A stretch of 64,000 bases of DNA from the NCBI RefSeq assembly GCF_013523165.1, contig NZ_JAAMQI010000002.1:186001-250000 (forward strand), written 5' to 3'. Numbering within the stretch: the stretch's first letter is position 1; the number at the start of each line of letters is the position of its first letter. Made by a program: the position numbers and the translations under genes. Below are positions 56,719-64,000 of this stretch, in pieces. The notes beneath the pieces are model-generated. The model saw nothing but the letters and a program-made list of their open reading frames with translations, searched no databases and was not told the origin of the DNA. Source of the stretch: Pseudomonas entomophila. Its GTDB lineage: Bacteria > Pseudomonadota > Gammaproteobacteria > Pseudomonadales > Pseudomonadaceae.

Positions 56719-57789
56719 ATGGACCATCTTCGCTTGAGGCATACCGCCAGTACCGGTTCGGCCGCGCATGCCTGCCTGGCCCACATCGCCCGTCATCACC
56801 CTGGCGGCACCCAGGCGTCGCCCCTGTTCACCGTGACCGAGATCGTCAGACGCCTGCAGCAGACGCCTGCCACCTGCGACCGGCTGTGGGTGATCAACGA
56901 CCGCTCCGACGGCACCTCCGGCACCGGCCCGGTCAGTGCCTGGCCCTTGTGGTTCAGCGAGCAGTCGCGCAATGACGAGCGCCCGTTGTTCTATCTGACC
57001 CAGTCACCGACCTCGGCGCACCTGTCGATGCTCACGGCGCAGACCGCCGAGCGCGGCATCATCCTCAACGACATCGAATCGGCGCCGTCGCGCTGGGCCA
57101 AGGGCGCGCACCCCTGGTTGCCGTTGTGGCTGGCCGCTAACCGTCAGTGCACGCCGTTCGACCCGGCCTGCGGTGAGGAAGCCAAGGCGATCGTGACCGG
57201 GGCGTTGCAGGACCTGTACGTCGAAGGCCAGCCAGGGTTCTGCTACCTGACGCTGCACGACGAACCAGGTGACGGACTGGCGTGCGACCGCTCGCAGGCC
57301 AGCCTGGGCCTGTATCGGCTGGACGCCGGCCCCCAGGAAACCGGGGCGCCGCAGGTGCGTCTGCTCGGGGCGGGGCTGATGCTGCGTGAGGTGCGCGCAG
57401 CGGCGGCCTTGTTGCACGAGCGGTGGGGCGTCTGCGCCGAGGTGTGGAGCTGCCCGAGCTACACGCGCCTGGCACGCGATGCCGACCGCCATGCGCGGCG
57501 CAACCGCTTCGCACGGGGGCAGGTCACGACCCGGTGCCACCTGCACGCCTGCCTGGCGGGCGCGGCATCGCCCATCGTGGCGGTGACCGGCTATGCCGAA
57601 TTCGTCGCCGCGCAACTGGCCGCCCACGTCACAGCGCCCTTCACGGCCCTGGGCAGCGACAGCCTGGAGCCAGGGCAGCGGCTCGATCGGCACTGGATCG
57701 TGGCGACCGCCTTGCGCGGGCTGGCCGGGCAAGGCGCGATCGGTGAGCAACGCGTGGTCGAGGCGCTGAAGGCCTACCGGCTCGGGTGA
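56719..57789 (+). CDS. pyruvate-dehydrogenase-E1-like middle and C-terminal domains only
   Basis: A 356-residue transketolase-like protein that matches the last two fifths of AceE-type E1. IYVEGQPGFCYLTLHDE-like lines up with E1 YYYITVLNEN, LLGAGLMLREVRAAAALLHERWGV with LMGSGSILPEVIAAAEILEREYGV, and VTGYAEFVAAQLAAH with VATDYMKIHADQI of the full E1 at 58365. The thiamine-binding N-terminal domain is absent. ATG 56719 follows AGGAG, so it is a designed short gene, not obvious debris. It overlaps the marR end by 16 bp. It may pair with another subunit or regulate E1. Confidence 0.8.
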   Translation: MDHLRLRHTASTGSAAHACLAHIARHHPGGTQASPLFTVTEIVRRLQQTPATCDRLWVINDRSDGTSGTGPVSAWPLWFSEQSRNDERPLFYLTQSPTSAHLSMLTAQTAERGIILNDIESAPSRWAKGAHPWLPLWLAANRQCTPFDPACGEEAKAIVTGALQDLYVEGQPGFCYLTLHDEPGDGLACDRSQASLGLYRLDAGPQETGAPQVRLLGAGLMLREVRAAAALLHERWGVCAEVWSCPSYTRLARDADRHARRNRFARGQVTTRCHLHACLAGAASPIVAVTGYAEFVAAQLAAHVTAPFTALGSDSLEPGQRLDRHWIVATALRGLAGQGAIGEQRVVEALKAYRLG

Positions 57790-58235
57790 TGACGCTGGCG
57801 ACTGGCGCGCGCATTGCCGATGGCGCGCTCCAGCGCCAGGGCCACGGTGTCGCGCTGCGCCTCGTCGAACTCGCTCAGGAACAGTTCGTCGACCGCCTGC
57901 TTGTAGACACCCCACATCTGCGCGCGCAGGGCCCGGCCTGCGTCGGTGATACGCGCGATGGCACCACGCCCGTCGTCGGTGGCCTTCTCTCGCGTCACCA
58001 GGCCGTCCTTTTCCAGGCGGTCGACCAGCCGGGTGAGGTTGTAACGCTCGATGGCCATCACATCGGCCAGTTCATGCATGCGCCGGCTGCCCTGCGGACC
58101 GCTTTCGATGCCCCATAGTGCGTCGTACCACGCATAGGGCGGCAGCTTGTCCTCGGCCAGGCGACGTTCGATCTCACGGATCAGGCTGCGGTGTGCGCGG
58201 ATGAAGTTGTACCAGAGGTCGGGCGAGGGGGGCAT
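57774..58235 (-). CDS. MarR-family regulator
   Basis: A 153-residue winged-HTH regulator. ELADVMAIERYNLTRLVDRLEKDGLV is the recognition part and DGRGAIARITDAGRAL the wing; helices at both ends dimerise. I choose ATG 58235, with GGAGA six bases upstream; ATG 58262 lies in an operator and has no ribosome site. It is divergent from the E1 gene, with two TTGCANNTGCAA palindromes between them. Confidence 0.9.
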   Translation of the reverse strand: MPPSPDLWYNFIRAHRSLIREIERRLAEDKLPPYAWYDALWGIESGPQGSRRMHELADVMAIERYNLTRLVDRLEKDGLVTREKATDDGRGAIARITDAGRALRAQMWGVYKQAVDELFLSEFDEAQRDTVALALERAIGNARASRQRHHPSR

Positions 58236-58261
58236 GGGGTCTCCGAAAGGCCGGCTGTTCA

Positions 58262-58312
58262 TTGCAGTTGCAATCATAACGCAGATAAGGCTAGATTCAA
58301 TTGCAAGTGCAA
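58262..58312. promoter_or_regulatory. two MarR operator candidates
   Basis: TTGCAGTTGCAA (58262-58273) and TTGCAAGTGCAA (58301-58312) share the form TTGCANNTGCAA. They lie 39 bp apart between marR and the E1 gene. A third copy is before the GST gene at 56652. These are the only such sites I noticed in the window. Confidence 0.7.
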
Positions 58313-58364
58313 CTAAGGGTGGGCCACACAACGGCTCGCCGCTGCCAGACAAGGAGAGTGACCG

Positions 58365-61034
58365 ATGGCGCAGAGCTACCCGCTTCGCGATGAAGACCCC
58401 CAGGAAACCCGCGAATGGATCGACTCGATCGCATCGGTGGTGGAAGTCGAAGGACGGCCTCGGGCCCACTTCCTCATCGACCAGTTGCTCGATTTCGACG
58501 TCTCCCTGCACGGTGATTTCCATGGCCGGGTGACCACCCCCTACGTCAACAGCATCGCGCCGGAGCGCGAGCTGCCATACCCTGGCGACCTGGGCGTGGA
58601 AACCCGCCTGAACGCCTACATCCGCTGGAACGCGCTGACCATGGTGCTGCGCGCCGGCAAGCATTCGGGCGTCGGTGGCCACATCGCCACCTATGCCTCG
58701 GCCGCCGTGCTCTACGACGTCGGCTTCGACCACTTCTTCCGCGGCCGCACCGAGCAGTTCGCCGGGGACATGGTGTACATCCAGGGTCACTCCGCGCCGG
58801 GCATCTACGGGCGCGCCTACACCGAGGGGCGCTTGAGCGAGGAGCAACTGGACAACTTCCGCCGCGAGACCGACCGCGATGGCATCTCGTCCTACCCGCA
58901 CCCACGCCTGATGCCGGACTTCTGGCAGTTCCCCACCGTCTCCATGGGCCTGGGGCCGATCACCGCCGCCTACCAGGCGCGCTTCATGCGTTACCTGGAA
59001 AACCGCGGCCTCAAGGCACACCAGGGCCGCAAGGTCTGGGCCTTCCTCGGCGACGGCGAGATGGACCAGCCCGAGTCGCTGGCCGCGATCTCCCTGGCCG
59101 GGCGCGAGAAGCTCGACAACCTGATCTTCGTGGTCAACTGCAACCTGCAGCGCCTGGACGGCCCGGTGCGCGGCAACGGCAAGGTGATCCAGGAGTTCGA
59201 AAGCCTGTACCGGGCGGCCGGCTGGAACGTGATCAAGGTGATCTGGGGCAGCGGCTGGGACGCGCTGCTGGCCAAGGACAAGACCGGCCTGCTGCGCCAG
59301 CGCATGATGGAATGCGTCGACGGCGAGTACCAGACCTACAAGTCGCAGAACGGCGCCTACGTGCGCGAGCAGTTCTTCGGCAAGTACCCCGAGCTGCTGG
59401 AGCTGGTCAGTGACCTGAGCGACGAGCAGATCTGGAAGCTCGCCCGCGGTGGCCATGACCCGGTCAAGGTGTACAACGCCTACGCGGCCGCCGTCCGTCA
59501 CACAGGTCGCCCCACGGTGATCCTGGCCAAGACCGTCAAGGGCTTCGGCATGGGCGAGGCGGGCGAAGGGCAGAACATCAACCACCAGCTCAAGAAGATG
59601 GGCGCCGATGCGGTCAAGGCCTTCCGCGACCGTTTCGGCCTGGAGCTGACCGATGACCAGCTGGGCGACATGCCTTACCTGCGGCCCAAGGACGACAGCG
59701 CCGAGGCGCGCTACCTGCGCAGCCGCCGTGATGCTCTGGGTGGGCACGTGCCTGCGCGCCAGGCCAAGGTCGAGCCGCTGCAGATCCCGCCGCTGTCGAT
59801 CCTCGAGGCGCAGCTCAAGGGCACCGGAGAACGCGAGATCTCCACCACCATGGCCTTCGTGCGCATCCTCGGCACCCTGCTCAAGGACCCGAACATCGGC
59901 AAGCTGGTGGTGCCCATCGTGCCGGACGAATCCCGGACCTTCGGCATGGAGGGCCTGTTCCGCCAGATCGGCATCCACTCCCACGTCGGCCAGCTGTACA
60001 CACCCCAGGACGCCGGCACCTTGTCCTACTACAAGGAAAGCGTGGACGGCCAGATCATGCAGGAGGGCCTGAACGAGTCCGGCGCCACCTCGTCGTGGAT
60101 CGCCGCGAGCACCTCGTACGCCAACCATGGCGTGATGACCCTGCCGTTCTACATCTTCTATTCGATGTTCGGCTTCCAGCGCGTAGGCGATCTGCTCTGG
60201 GCGGCCGGCGATGCCCGAGCCCGCGGCTTCCTGCTGGGCGCCACCTCGGGCCGTACCACACTGATGGGCGAAGGCTTGCAGCATGACGATGGCCATAGCC
60301 ACGTGATGTCGGCGACCGTGCCGTGCTGCGTGTCCTACGACCCGACCTACGCCTACGAGCTGGCGGTGATCGTGCAGGACGGCATGCGGCGCATGTACGT
60401 CGAGCAGGAGGACATCTACTACTACATCACCGTGCTCAACGAGAACTACGCCCACCCCGCGATGCCCGAAGGCAGCGAGCAGGGCATTCTCAAAGGGCTG
60501 TACCGCCTGCCCATCGAGCGCGAAGCGAAAGGTGCGCTGCACGTGCAACTGATGGGCAGCGGCTCGATCCTGCCGGAGGTGATCGCCGCGGCCGAGATCC
60601 TCGAGCGTGAGTACGGGGTCAGCAGCGAGCTGTGGAGCGCGACCAGCCTGACTGAGGTTCGCCGCGAGGCGCAGCAGGTCGAGCGCTGGAACCTGCTGCA
60701 CCCGCTGGACGAGCCGAGGGTGCCGTATCTGACCCAACTGCTGGACGGTCACCCGGGGCCAGTGATCGTGGCGACCGACTACATGAAGATCCACGCCGAC
60801 CAGATCCGTCCATGGATCGGCAACCACCGTTTCGTGGCCTTGGGCACCGATGGTTTCGGTCAGTCGGACACCCGCGAAGCGCTGCGCCGGCACTTCGAAG
60901 TGGACCGGCAGTTCGTGGTGCTGGCGGCCTTGAAGGCCCTGGCCGATGACGGTGCCATCGGCCGCGACATCGTGGCCAAGGCGCTGGCAGACCTGCAGAT
61001 CGACGCGGACAAGGTCGACCCGATCACGGTCTGA
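58365..61034 (+). CDS. aceE: pyruvate dehydrogenase E1 component paralogue, homodimeric type
   Basis: An 889-residue thiamine-dependent E1 that decarboxylates pyruvate or a related 2-oxoacid. The start region DPQETREWIDSIASVVEVEG, HISTYASAA-like GGHIATYASAAVLYDVGF, the TPP motif GDGEMDQPES...NCNLQ (about 230-265) and the C-terminal domain are all present, so it looks complete. There is no E2 (aceF) gene after it, so it is probably an extra copy outside the main aceEF operon. The ribosome site AAGGAGAG is strong. Two MarR-type palindromes lie upstream. The gene symbol is by family; this may not be the housekeeping copy. Confidence 0.9.
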   Translation: MAQSYPLRDEDPQETREWIDSIASVVEVEGRPRAHFLIDQLLDFDVSLHGDFHGRVTTPYVNSIAPERELPYPGDLGVETRLNAYIRWNALTMVLRAGKHSGVGGHIATYASAAVLYDVGFDHFFRGRTEQFAGDMVYIQGHSAPGIYGRAYTEGRLSEEQLDNFRRETDRDGISSYPHPRLMPDFWQFPTVSMGLGPITAAYQARFMRYLENRGLKAHQGRKVWAFLGDGEMDQPESLAAISLAGREKLDNLIFVVNCNLQRLDGPVRGNGKVIQEFESLYRAAGWNVIKVIWGSGWDALLAKDKTGLLRQRMMECVDGEYQTYKSQNGAYVREQFFGKYPELLELVSDLSDEQIWKLARGGHDPVKVYNAYAAAVRHTGRPTVILAKTVKGFGMGEAGEGQNINHQLKKMGADAVKAFRDRFGLELTDDQLGDMPYLRPKDDSAEARYLRSRRDALGGHVPARQAKVEPLQIPPLSILEAQLKGTGEREISTTMAFVRILGTLLKDPNIGKLVVPIVPDESRTFGMEGLFRQIGIHSHVGQLYTPQDAGTLSYYKESVDGQIMQEGLNESGATSSWIAASTSYANHGVMTLPFYIFYSMFGFQRVGDLLWAAGDARARGFLLGATSGRTTLMGEGLQHDDGHSHVMSATVPCCVSYDPTYAYELAVIVQDGMRRMYVEQEDIYYYITVLNENYAHPAMPEGSEQGILKGLYRLPIEREAKGALHVQLMGSGSILPEVIAAAEILEREYGVSSELWSATSLTEVRREAQQVERWNLLHPLDEPRVPYLTQLLDGHPGPVIVATDYMKIHADQIRPWIGNHRFVALGTDGFGQSDTREALRRHFEVDRQFVVLAALKALADDGAIGRDIVAKALADLQIDADKVDPITV

Positions 61035-61072
61035 TCGCATGGGCATGGCCGGACGGTATGCCGTCCGGTCGC

Positions 61073-61420
61073 GCCACAGGGGCCGCTCACCCGTAGCCCC
61101 ACCGCAGCGTTGCAGGCCATCGCCGTTCCTGTGGGAGATTCTATGGTTTCTGCCAAGTGCTGATGTGGGCCCTGGCGGGCCCAATCGCGGCGCAGGGGCC
61201 GCTCCTACACCCGTAGCCCCACCGCGGCATGGCAGGTCATCGCCGTTCCTGTGGGAAATTCTATGGTTTCTGCCAAGTGCTGATGTGGGCCCTGGCGGGC
61301 CCAATCGCGGCGCAGGGGCCGCTCCTACACCCGTAGCCCCACCGCGGCATGGCAGGCCATCGCCGTCCCTGTGGGAGCGGCCCCAGTGCCGCGATTGGGC
61401 CCGCAGGGCCCATGAAATCA
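61073..61420. repeat. 120-bp tandem REP-like repeats
   Basis: After the E1 gene a unit repeats with an exact 120-bp period: CCGTAGCCCCACCG begins at 61091, 61211 and 61331, and TTCTATGGTTTCTGCCAAGT at 61138 and 61258. Each unit includes a REP-like core (CAATCGCGGCGCAGGGGCCG, then CTCCTAC). The array ends with the core in inverted form (61375-61415), as does the array at 43.8-44.1 kb, so both have the same plan with different fillers. No gene lies in 61035-61567. Confidence 0.85.
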
Positions 61421-61567
61421 GCCACCCCGGCACGTCAGGCACACCTGCACCCCAACCGCCCAGATTCCATCCCCCTCACCATAGCCTTTTGCCATAGGCA
61501 ACCAGGTCAGCCCTGCTTTATGCTGTCTCCAGCACAACCTGCCCACCCGATCGAAAGGATGCTCGAC

Positions 61568-61750
61568 ATGAACCCCACCCCCCACACCCCGTACCTGGCC
61601 GCCGGTCTGCCACTGACCCTTCTGGGCGTGACCTTCGTGGCTATCGGTGCCGCCGGTCAACCGGCGTTCCTGTACACCGCCTGTGGGCTGTTGGCCCCTG
61701 GCGCCGTGCTGCTGGTCTTCGGGTGGCGTGCGTGGCGGCGTGCCCGCTGA
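61568..61750 (+). CDS. small two-helix membrane protein
   Basis: A 60-residue protein with two membrane segments (about 9-28 and 33-52, YLAAGLPLTLLGVTFVAIGA) and a basic end (RAWRRAR). I start it at ATG 61568, with GAAAGGA nine bases before. It converges with the MFS gene, 3 bp apart. No function is recognised. Confidence 0.7.
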   Translation: MNPTPHTPYLAAGLPLTLLGVTFVAIGAAGQPAFLYTACGLLAPGAVLLVFGWRAWRRAR

Positions 61751-61753
61751 GGC

Positions 61754-62947
61754 CTAGCGGGCCAAGCCACACGCCAGGTCGCGCGGTACCGAGCGCCCTG
61801 CGTAGGCGAACCCCATGCTCAGCAGGCCCAAGGCCGCCATTCCGACGCCCACCCACAACGGCGCGCGCAGGCCGAACCCGGCGCTGATCGCCACGCCGCC
61901 CGCCCAACTGCCGAACGCCAGCCCTGCGGTGATCACCGACGTGTGCAGGGTATTGACCAGCGCCACCGGCTCGGCGGCGGTCATCACCCGGGCCACCATC
62001 GCCGGGTTCAACGCCACCCCGGTCAGGCCCAGGAGCAGGAAACAACCGACGTTCAGCCACACCTGGCCCTCGGCGAGCGCGAAGCCCGCCAGTGCCAGCA
62101 CCATCAGCGCCAGCCCACCGGTCAGCAGCGCCCGCATGTGACGGTCGGCATGACGCCCCACCACGGCATTGCCGATGACGTTGGCCACCCCATACAGCGC
62201 CAGCAGCGGCGCGATGTGTTCGGGTGCGATGCCGACGTCCTCGATGAAGATCGGCGTGCAGTAGCTGAACGCCGCGAAGGTCGCGCCGATGATCAGGCCG
62301 CTGGTCAGGTAGGCCGCCCACAGCCCTCGGTTCTTGACGGTTGCCAACTGGCGCCGCAGCCCGGCATCGCCATGGGCGTCGTCGCGCGGCAGGCGCGTGG
62401 CGGTCAGCAGCGTGCAGGCCAGGGCCAGGCCGACCACCAGCCAGGAGCTGGCACGCCAGCCGGCATGCTGAGAGACCCAGGCGGTCAGCGGCACGCCGAT
62501 CACGGGAGACAGCATCAGCCCTGCCAGGACGATGGCCACGGCCCGGCCACGGTATTCGGGCGTGACCAGGCCTGCGCACAACGTCATGCACAGACCGATG
62601 CAGGCTGCACTGGACACGCCCATCACGATCCGCGCCAGCGCCAGTACTTCATAGGACGTGGCGGCTGCGGCCAGCGCGCCTGCCACGACATACACACCCA
62701 GCAACCCCACCAGCGCCCGCTTGTTGCTGACGCCCTTGGCCAGCAGCAGCACCGTGACCGGTGGGCCGCCCAGGGCCATGCCCACGGCGTAGTAGGCGAT
62801 CAGGTTGCCGATCTGCGCCAGGCTCACGGAGAACGCCTGGGCCAGGGCAGGCATCATGCCGGCGACCATGAATTCGGCGGTCACCAGGGAGAAGATGGTC
62901 AGGCCCAGCAGGTAGACCGTGTAGGGAATGGGTGTACGGACAGACAT
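61754..62947 (-). CDS. MFS transporter, drug/sugar exporter type
   Basis: A 397-residue, 12-helix major facilitator protein of the DHA1/AraJ kind. Family features are FSLVTAEFMVAGMMPALAQAF in helix 1-2, the loop GVSNKRALVGLLGVYVVAG (motif A region), helix 4 RIVMGVSSAACIGLCM, and motif C-like GLMLSPVIGVPL. I start it at MSVRTPI (62947); the frame is open to 63079. It is probably an exporter of small molecules; substrate unknown. Confidence 0.9.
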   Translation of the reverse strand: MSVRTPIPYTVYLLGLTIFSLVTAEFMVAGMMPALAQAFSVSLAQIGNLIAYYAVGMALGGPPVTVLLLAKGVSNKRALVGLLGVYVVAGALAAAATSYEVLALARIVMGVSSAACIGLCMTLCAGLVTPEYRGRAVAIVLAGLMLSPVIGVPLTAWVSQHAGWRASSWLVVGLALACTLLTATRLPRDDAHGDAGLRRQLATVKNRGLWAAYLTSGLIIGATFAAFSYCTPIFIEDVGIAPEHIAPLLALYGVANVIGNAVVGRHADRHMRALLTGGLALMVLALAGFALAEGQVWLNVGCFLLLGLTGVALNPAMVARVMTAAEPVALVNTLHTSVITAGLAFGSWAGGVAISAGFGLRAPLWVGVGMAALGLLSMGFAYAGRSVPRDLACGLAR

Positions 62948-63242
62948 GAGATGCTCGACTGCGAAAAGGCCGCTCACCCTAAGCAGAGTTGATCGCCTGG
63001 TCAAATCCGTACGACCTCTGGACGCCAGGCGCCGACGCCTGGGCGAGACAACAGCGGTGCCACCACTCGGCATGCTCACACGATCTGTTTATCATTTGCT
63101 TCGTGTCGTGACGCTGCTTAAGGTGTCAGAGCTTTCCTACAATTACACGACGGTCGACCCTCACAGACCGGCATGATCAGGCAATCGACGCAAAGGGCGC
63201 GCGATCCCCACGCCTTTTGCGGAACGACTATCGAGACCTTCC

Positions 63243-64000
63243 ATGGACCGAGACAGCGCTCAGGCCCTCTTCACCGATGACGCCATCGCGGCGCAGGCGC
63301 CGGGATTTCCCCACGATGCCGTGGAACGGCTGCAACTGGCGCTGGACGCCGGTGCGATCATCGGCACCTGGGTGTGGGACATCCCGGACAACTGCGTCAA
63401 GGCCGACGAACGCTTTTCGCGCACCTTCGGCCTGCCGGTGCGCCAATGCCTGAGCGGCATGCCGATCGAGCATGCCTTCGTCTCGATTCACCCCGACGAC
63501 CGCGAGCGGGTGTCCGACAGCATTCACCAGGCCGTGCAGCGGGGTGGTGCGTACCGCTGCGAGTACCGGGTGCGGCACGCCGATGGCTCGTTCCGCTGGG
63601 TGGAGGCCAATGGTCGCGTGGAGCTCGACGCCAGCGGGGTGGCGATACGCTTCCCCGGCATTCTCATGGACATCGAGTCGCGGCGTGCCGCCGAGGCCGA
63701 GCGTGACCGCATGTCCACGCTGTTGCGGACCTTCGCGGCGGCCGTGCCCGGTGTGGTCTATGCCAAGGACCGCGACGGCCGCATGCTGGTGGCCAACCAT
63801 GGCACCACCCGCCTGATCGGCAAACCGCCGGAGTTCTACCTGGGCAAGACCGACCTGGAGTTCCTCGAGGACGAAGCGCAGGCCTTGCGCATCATGGAGA
63901 CTGACCAGCGCATCATGCAGGCCGGCAAGGCCGAGCAGGTCGAGGAGCACGTCGACATGCCCGACGGCTCGGCAGCCGTCTGGCTCTCGGTCAAGGCTCC
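63243..64000 (+). CDS. PAS-domain signalling protein, 5' part
   Basis: An open frame from ATG 63243 to the window edge (252 codons and two bases). It has two PAS domains: about 30-150 (LALDAGAIIGTWVWDIPDN, IHPDDRERVSDSIHQAV, YRVRHADGSFRWVEANGRV) and from about 160 on (FAAAVPGVVYAKDRDGRMLV, GKTDLEFLEDEAQ). The PAC-type GILMDIESRRAAEAERDR linker between them suggests a sensor kinase or diguanylate cyclase, whose output part lies beyond the window. No membrane segment is seen, so it acts in the cytoplasm. Confidence 0.85.
   Translation, partial: MDRDSAQALFTDDAIAAQAPGFPHDAVERLQLALDAGAIIGTWVWDIPDNCVKADERFSRTFGLPVRQCLSGMPIEHAFVSIHPDDRERVSDSIHQAVQRGGAYRCEYRVRHADGSFRWVEANGRVELDASGVAIRFPGILMDIESRRAAEAERDRMSTLLRTFAAAVPGVVYAKDRDGRMLVANHGTTRLIGKPPEFYLGKTDLEFLEDEAQALRIMETDQRIMQAGKAEQVEEHVDMPDGSAAVWLSVKA

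Noticed and set aside
61073..61420. CRISPR array
   Set aside because: The 120-bp period, long identical fillers and REP-like palindromic core do not fit short repeats with unique spacers, and no cas genes are present.
57774..61442. 1222-codon minus-strand frame covering the E1 gene
   Set aside because: Only its last 153 codons (MarR) are real. The rest is antisense to a complete E1 and shows the His/Val/Leu-rich bias of high-GC shadow frames.

Overview
The window looks like a chromosome segment of a fluorescent Pseudomonas, probably of the P. putida group. The evidence is high GC, Pseudomonas-type FecI/FecR/TonB signalling, Pseudomonas-like intergenic REP repeats and the gene families present; the species call is inference. 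The left half (1 to about 34 kb) is a temperate prophage whose left end lies outside the window. The right half (about 34.2 to 64 kb) is accessory-rich host chromosome.

Prophage. A lambda-style immunity region comes first. A leftward promoter PL with three operators sits behind a CI-type repressor (336-992). Three more operators lie between cI and a Cro-like gene. Rightward early genes follow: an O-like helix-turn-helix protein, a DnaB-type helicase, an embedded tyrosine recombinase, a CxxC protein and a Q-type antiterminator. The late region begins with a lambda S-type holin. It continues with a lambda-type head (Nu1/A terminase, gpW, portal, a ClpP-protease/major-capsid fusion, DUF2190 protein, head-tail joining protein) and then a P2/Mu-type contractile tail (gpV, gp25/W, J, I, long fibre, fibre chaperone, sheath, tube, E/E', tape measure, U, X, D). 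A GH19 endolysin and overlapping Rz/Rz1 spanins end it. So it is a lambda-head/P2-tail myovirus. The gpU gene carries an in-frame amber codon 17 codons before the expected end, so this copy may be defective. An AT-rich cargo block at 31.2-33.8 kb encodes a two-gene ATPase/TOPRIM (DUF4435) unit resembling the PARIS anti-phage system, plus a small third gene.

Right of the prophage is a scar zone: an integrase N-terminal remnant, a HigBA toxin-antitoxin whose toxin start codon reads AAG, a tiny lipoprotein-like gene with no lipobox Cys, and an internally deleted ECF sigma gene in front of an orphan FecR. An intact Fur-linked ECF sigma/FecR/TonB-transducer system follows (36.5-40.7 kb), then a pair of related membrane proteins and a DUF2314/ankyrin tail-anchored protein. 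A sigma-54 activator is divergent from a flavin monooxygenase with a good -24/-12 promoter. DUF2986, NhaA and DUF2254 genes come next.

The most notable chromosomal unit is at 51.5-56 kb. Five overlapping leftward genes (PLP aminotransferase, DUF6190-like protein, DHDPS/NAL-type aldolase, haem-oxygenase-like diiron enzyme, small Rieske protein) lie behind a symmetric lux box, next to a LuxR solo that keeps the acyl-homoserine-lactone pocket residues. It looks like a quorum-regulated small-molecule pathway without NRPS or PKS genes. Beside it, a MarR regulator, a glutathione S-transferase, a pyruvate-dehydrogenase E1 fragment and a full E1 paralogue share a 12-bp palindrome, TTGCANNTGCAA, in their promoters. 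The window ends with REP repeats, an MFS exporter and the start of a PAS-domain signalling protein.
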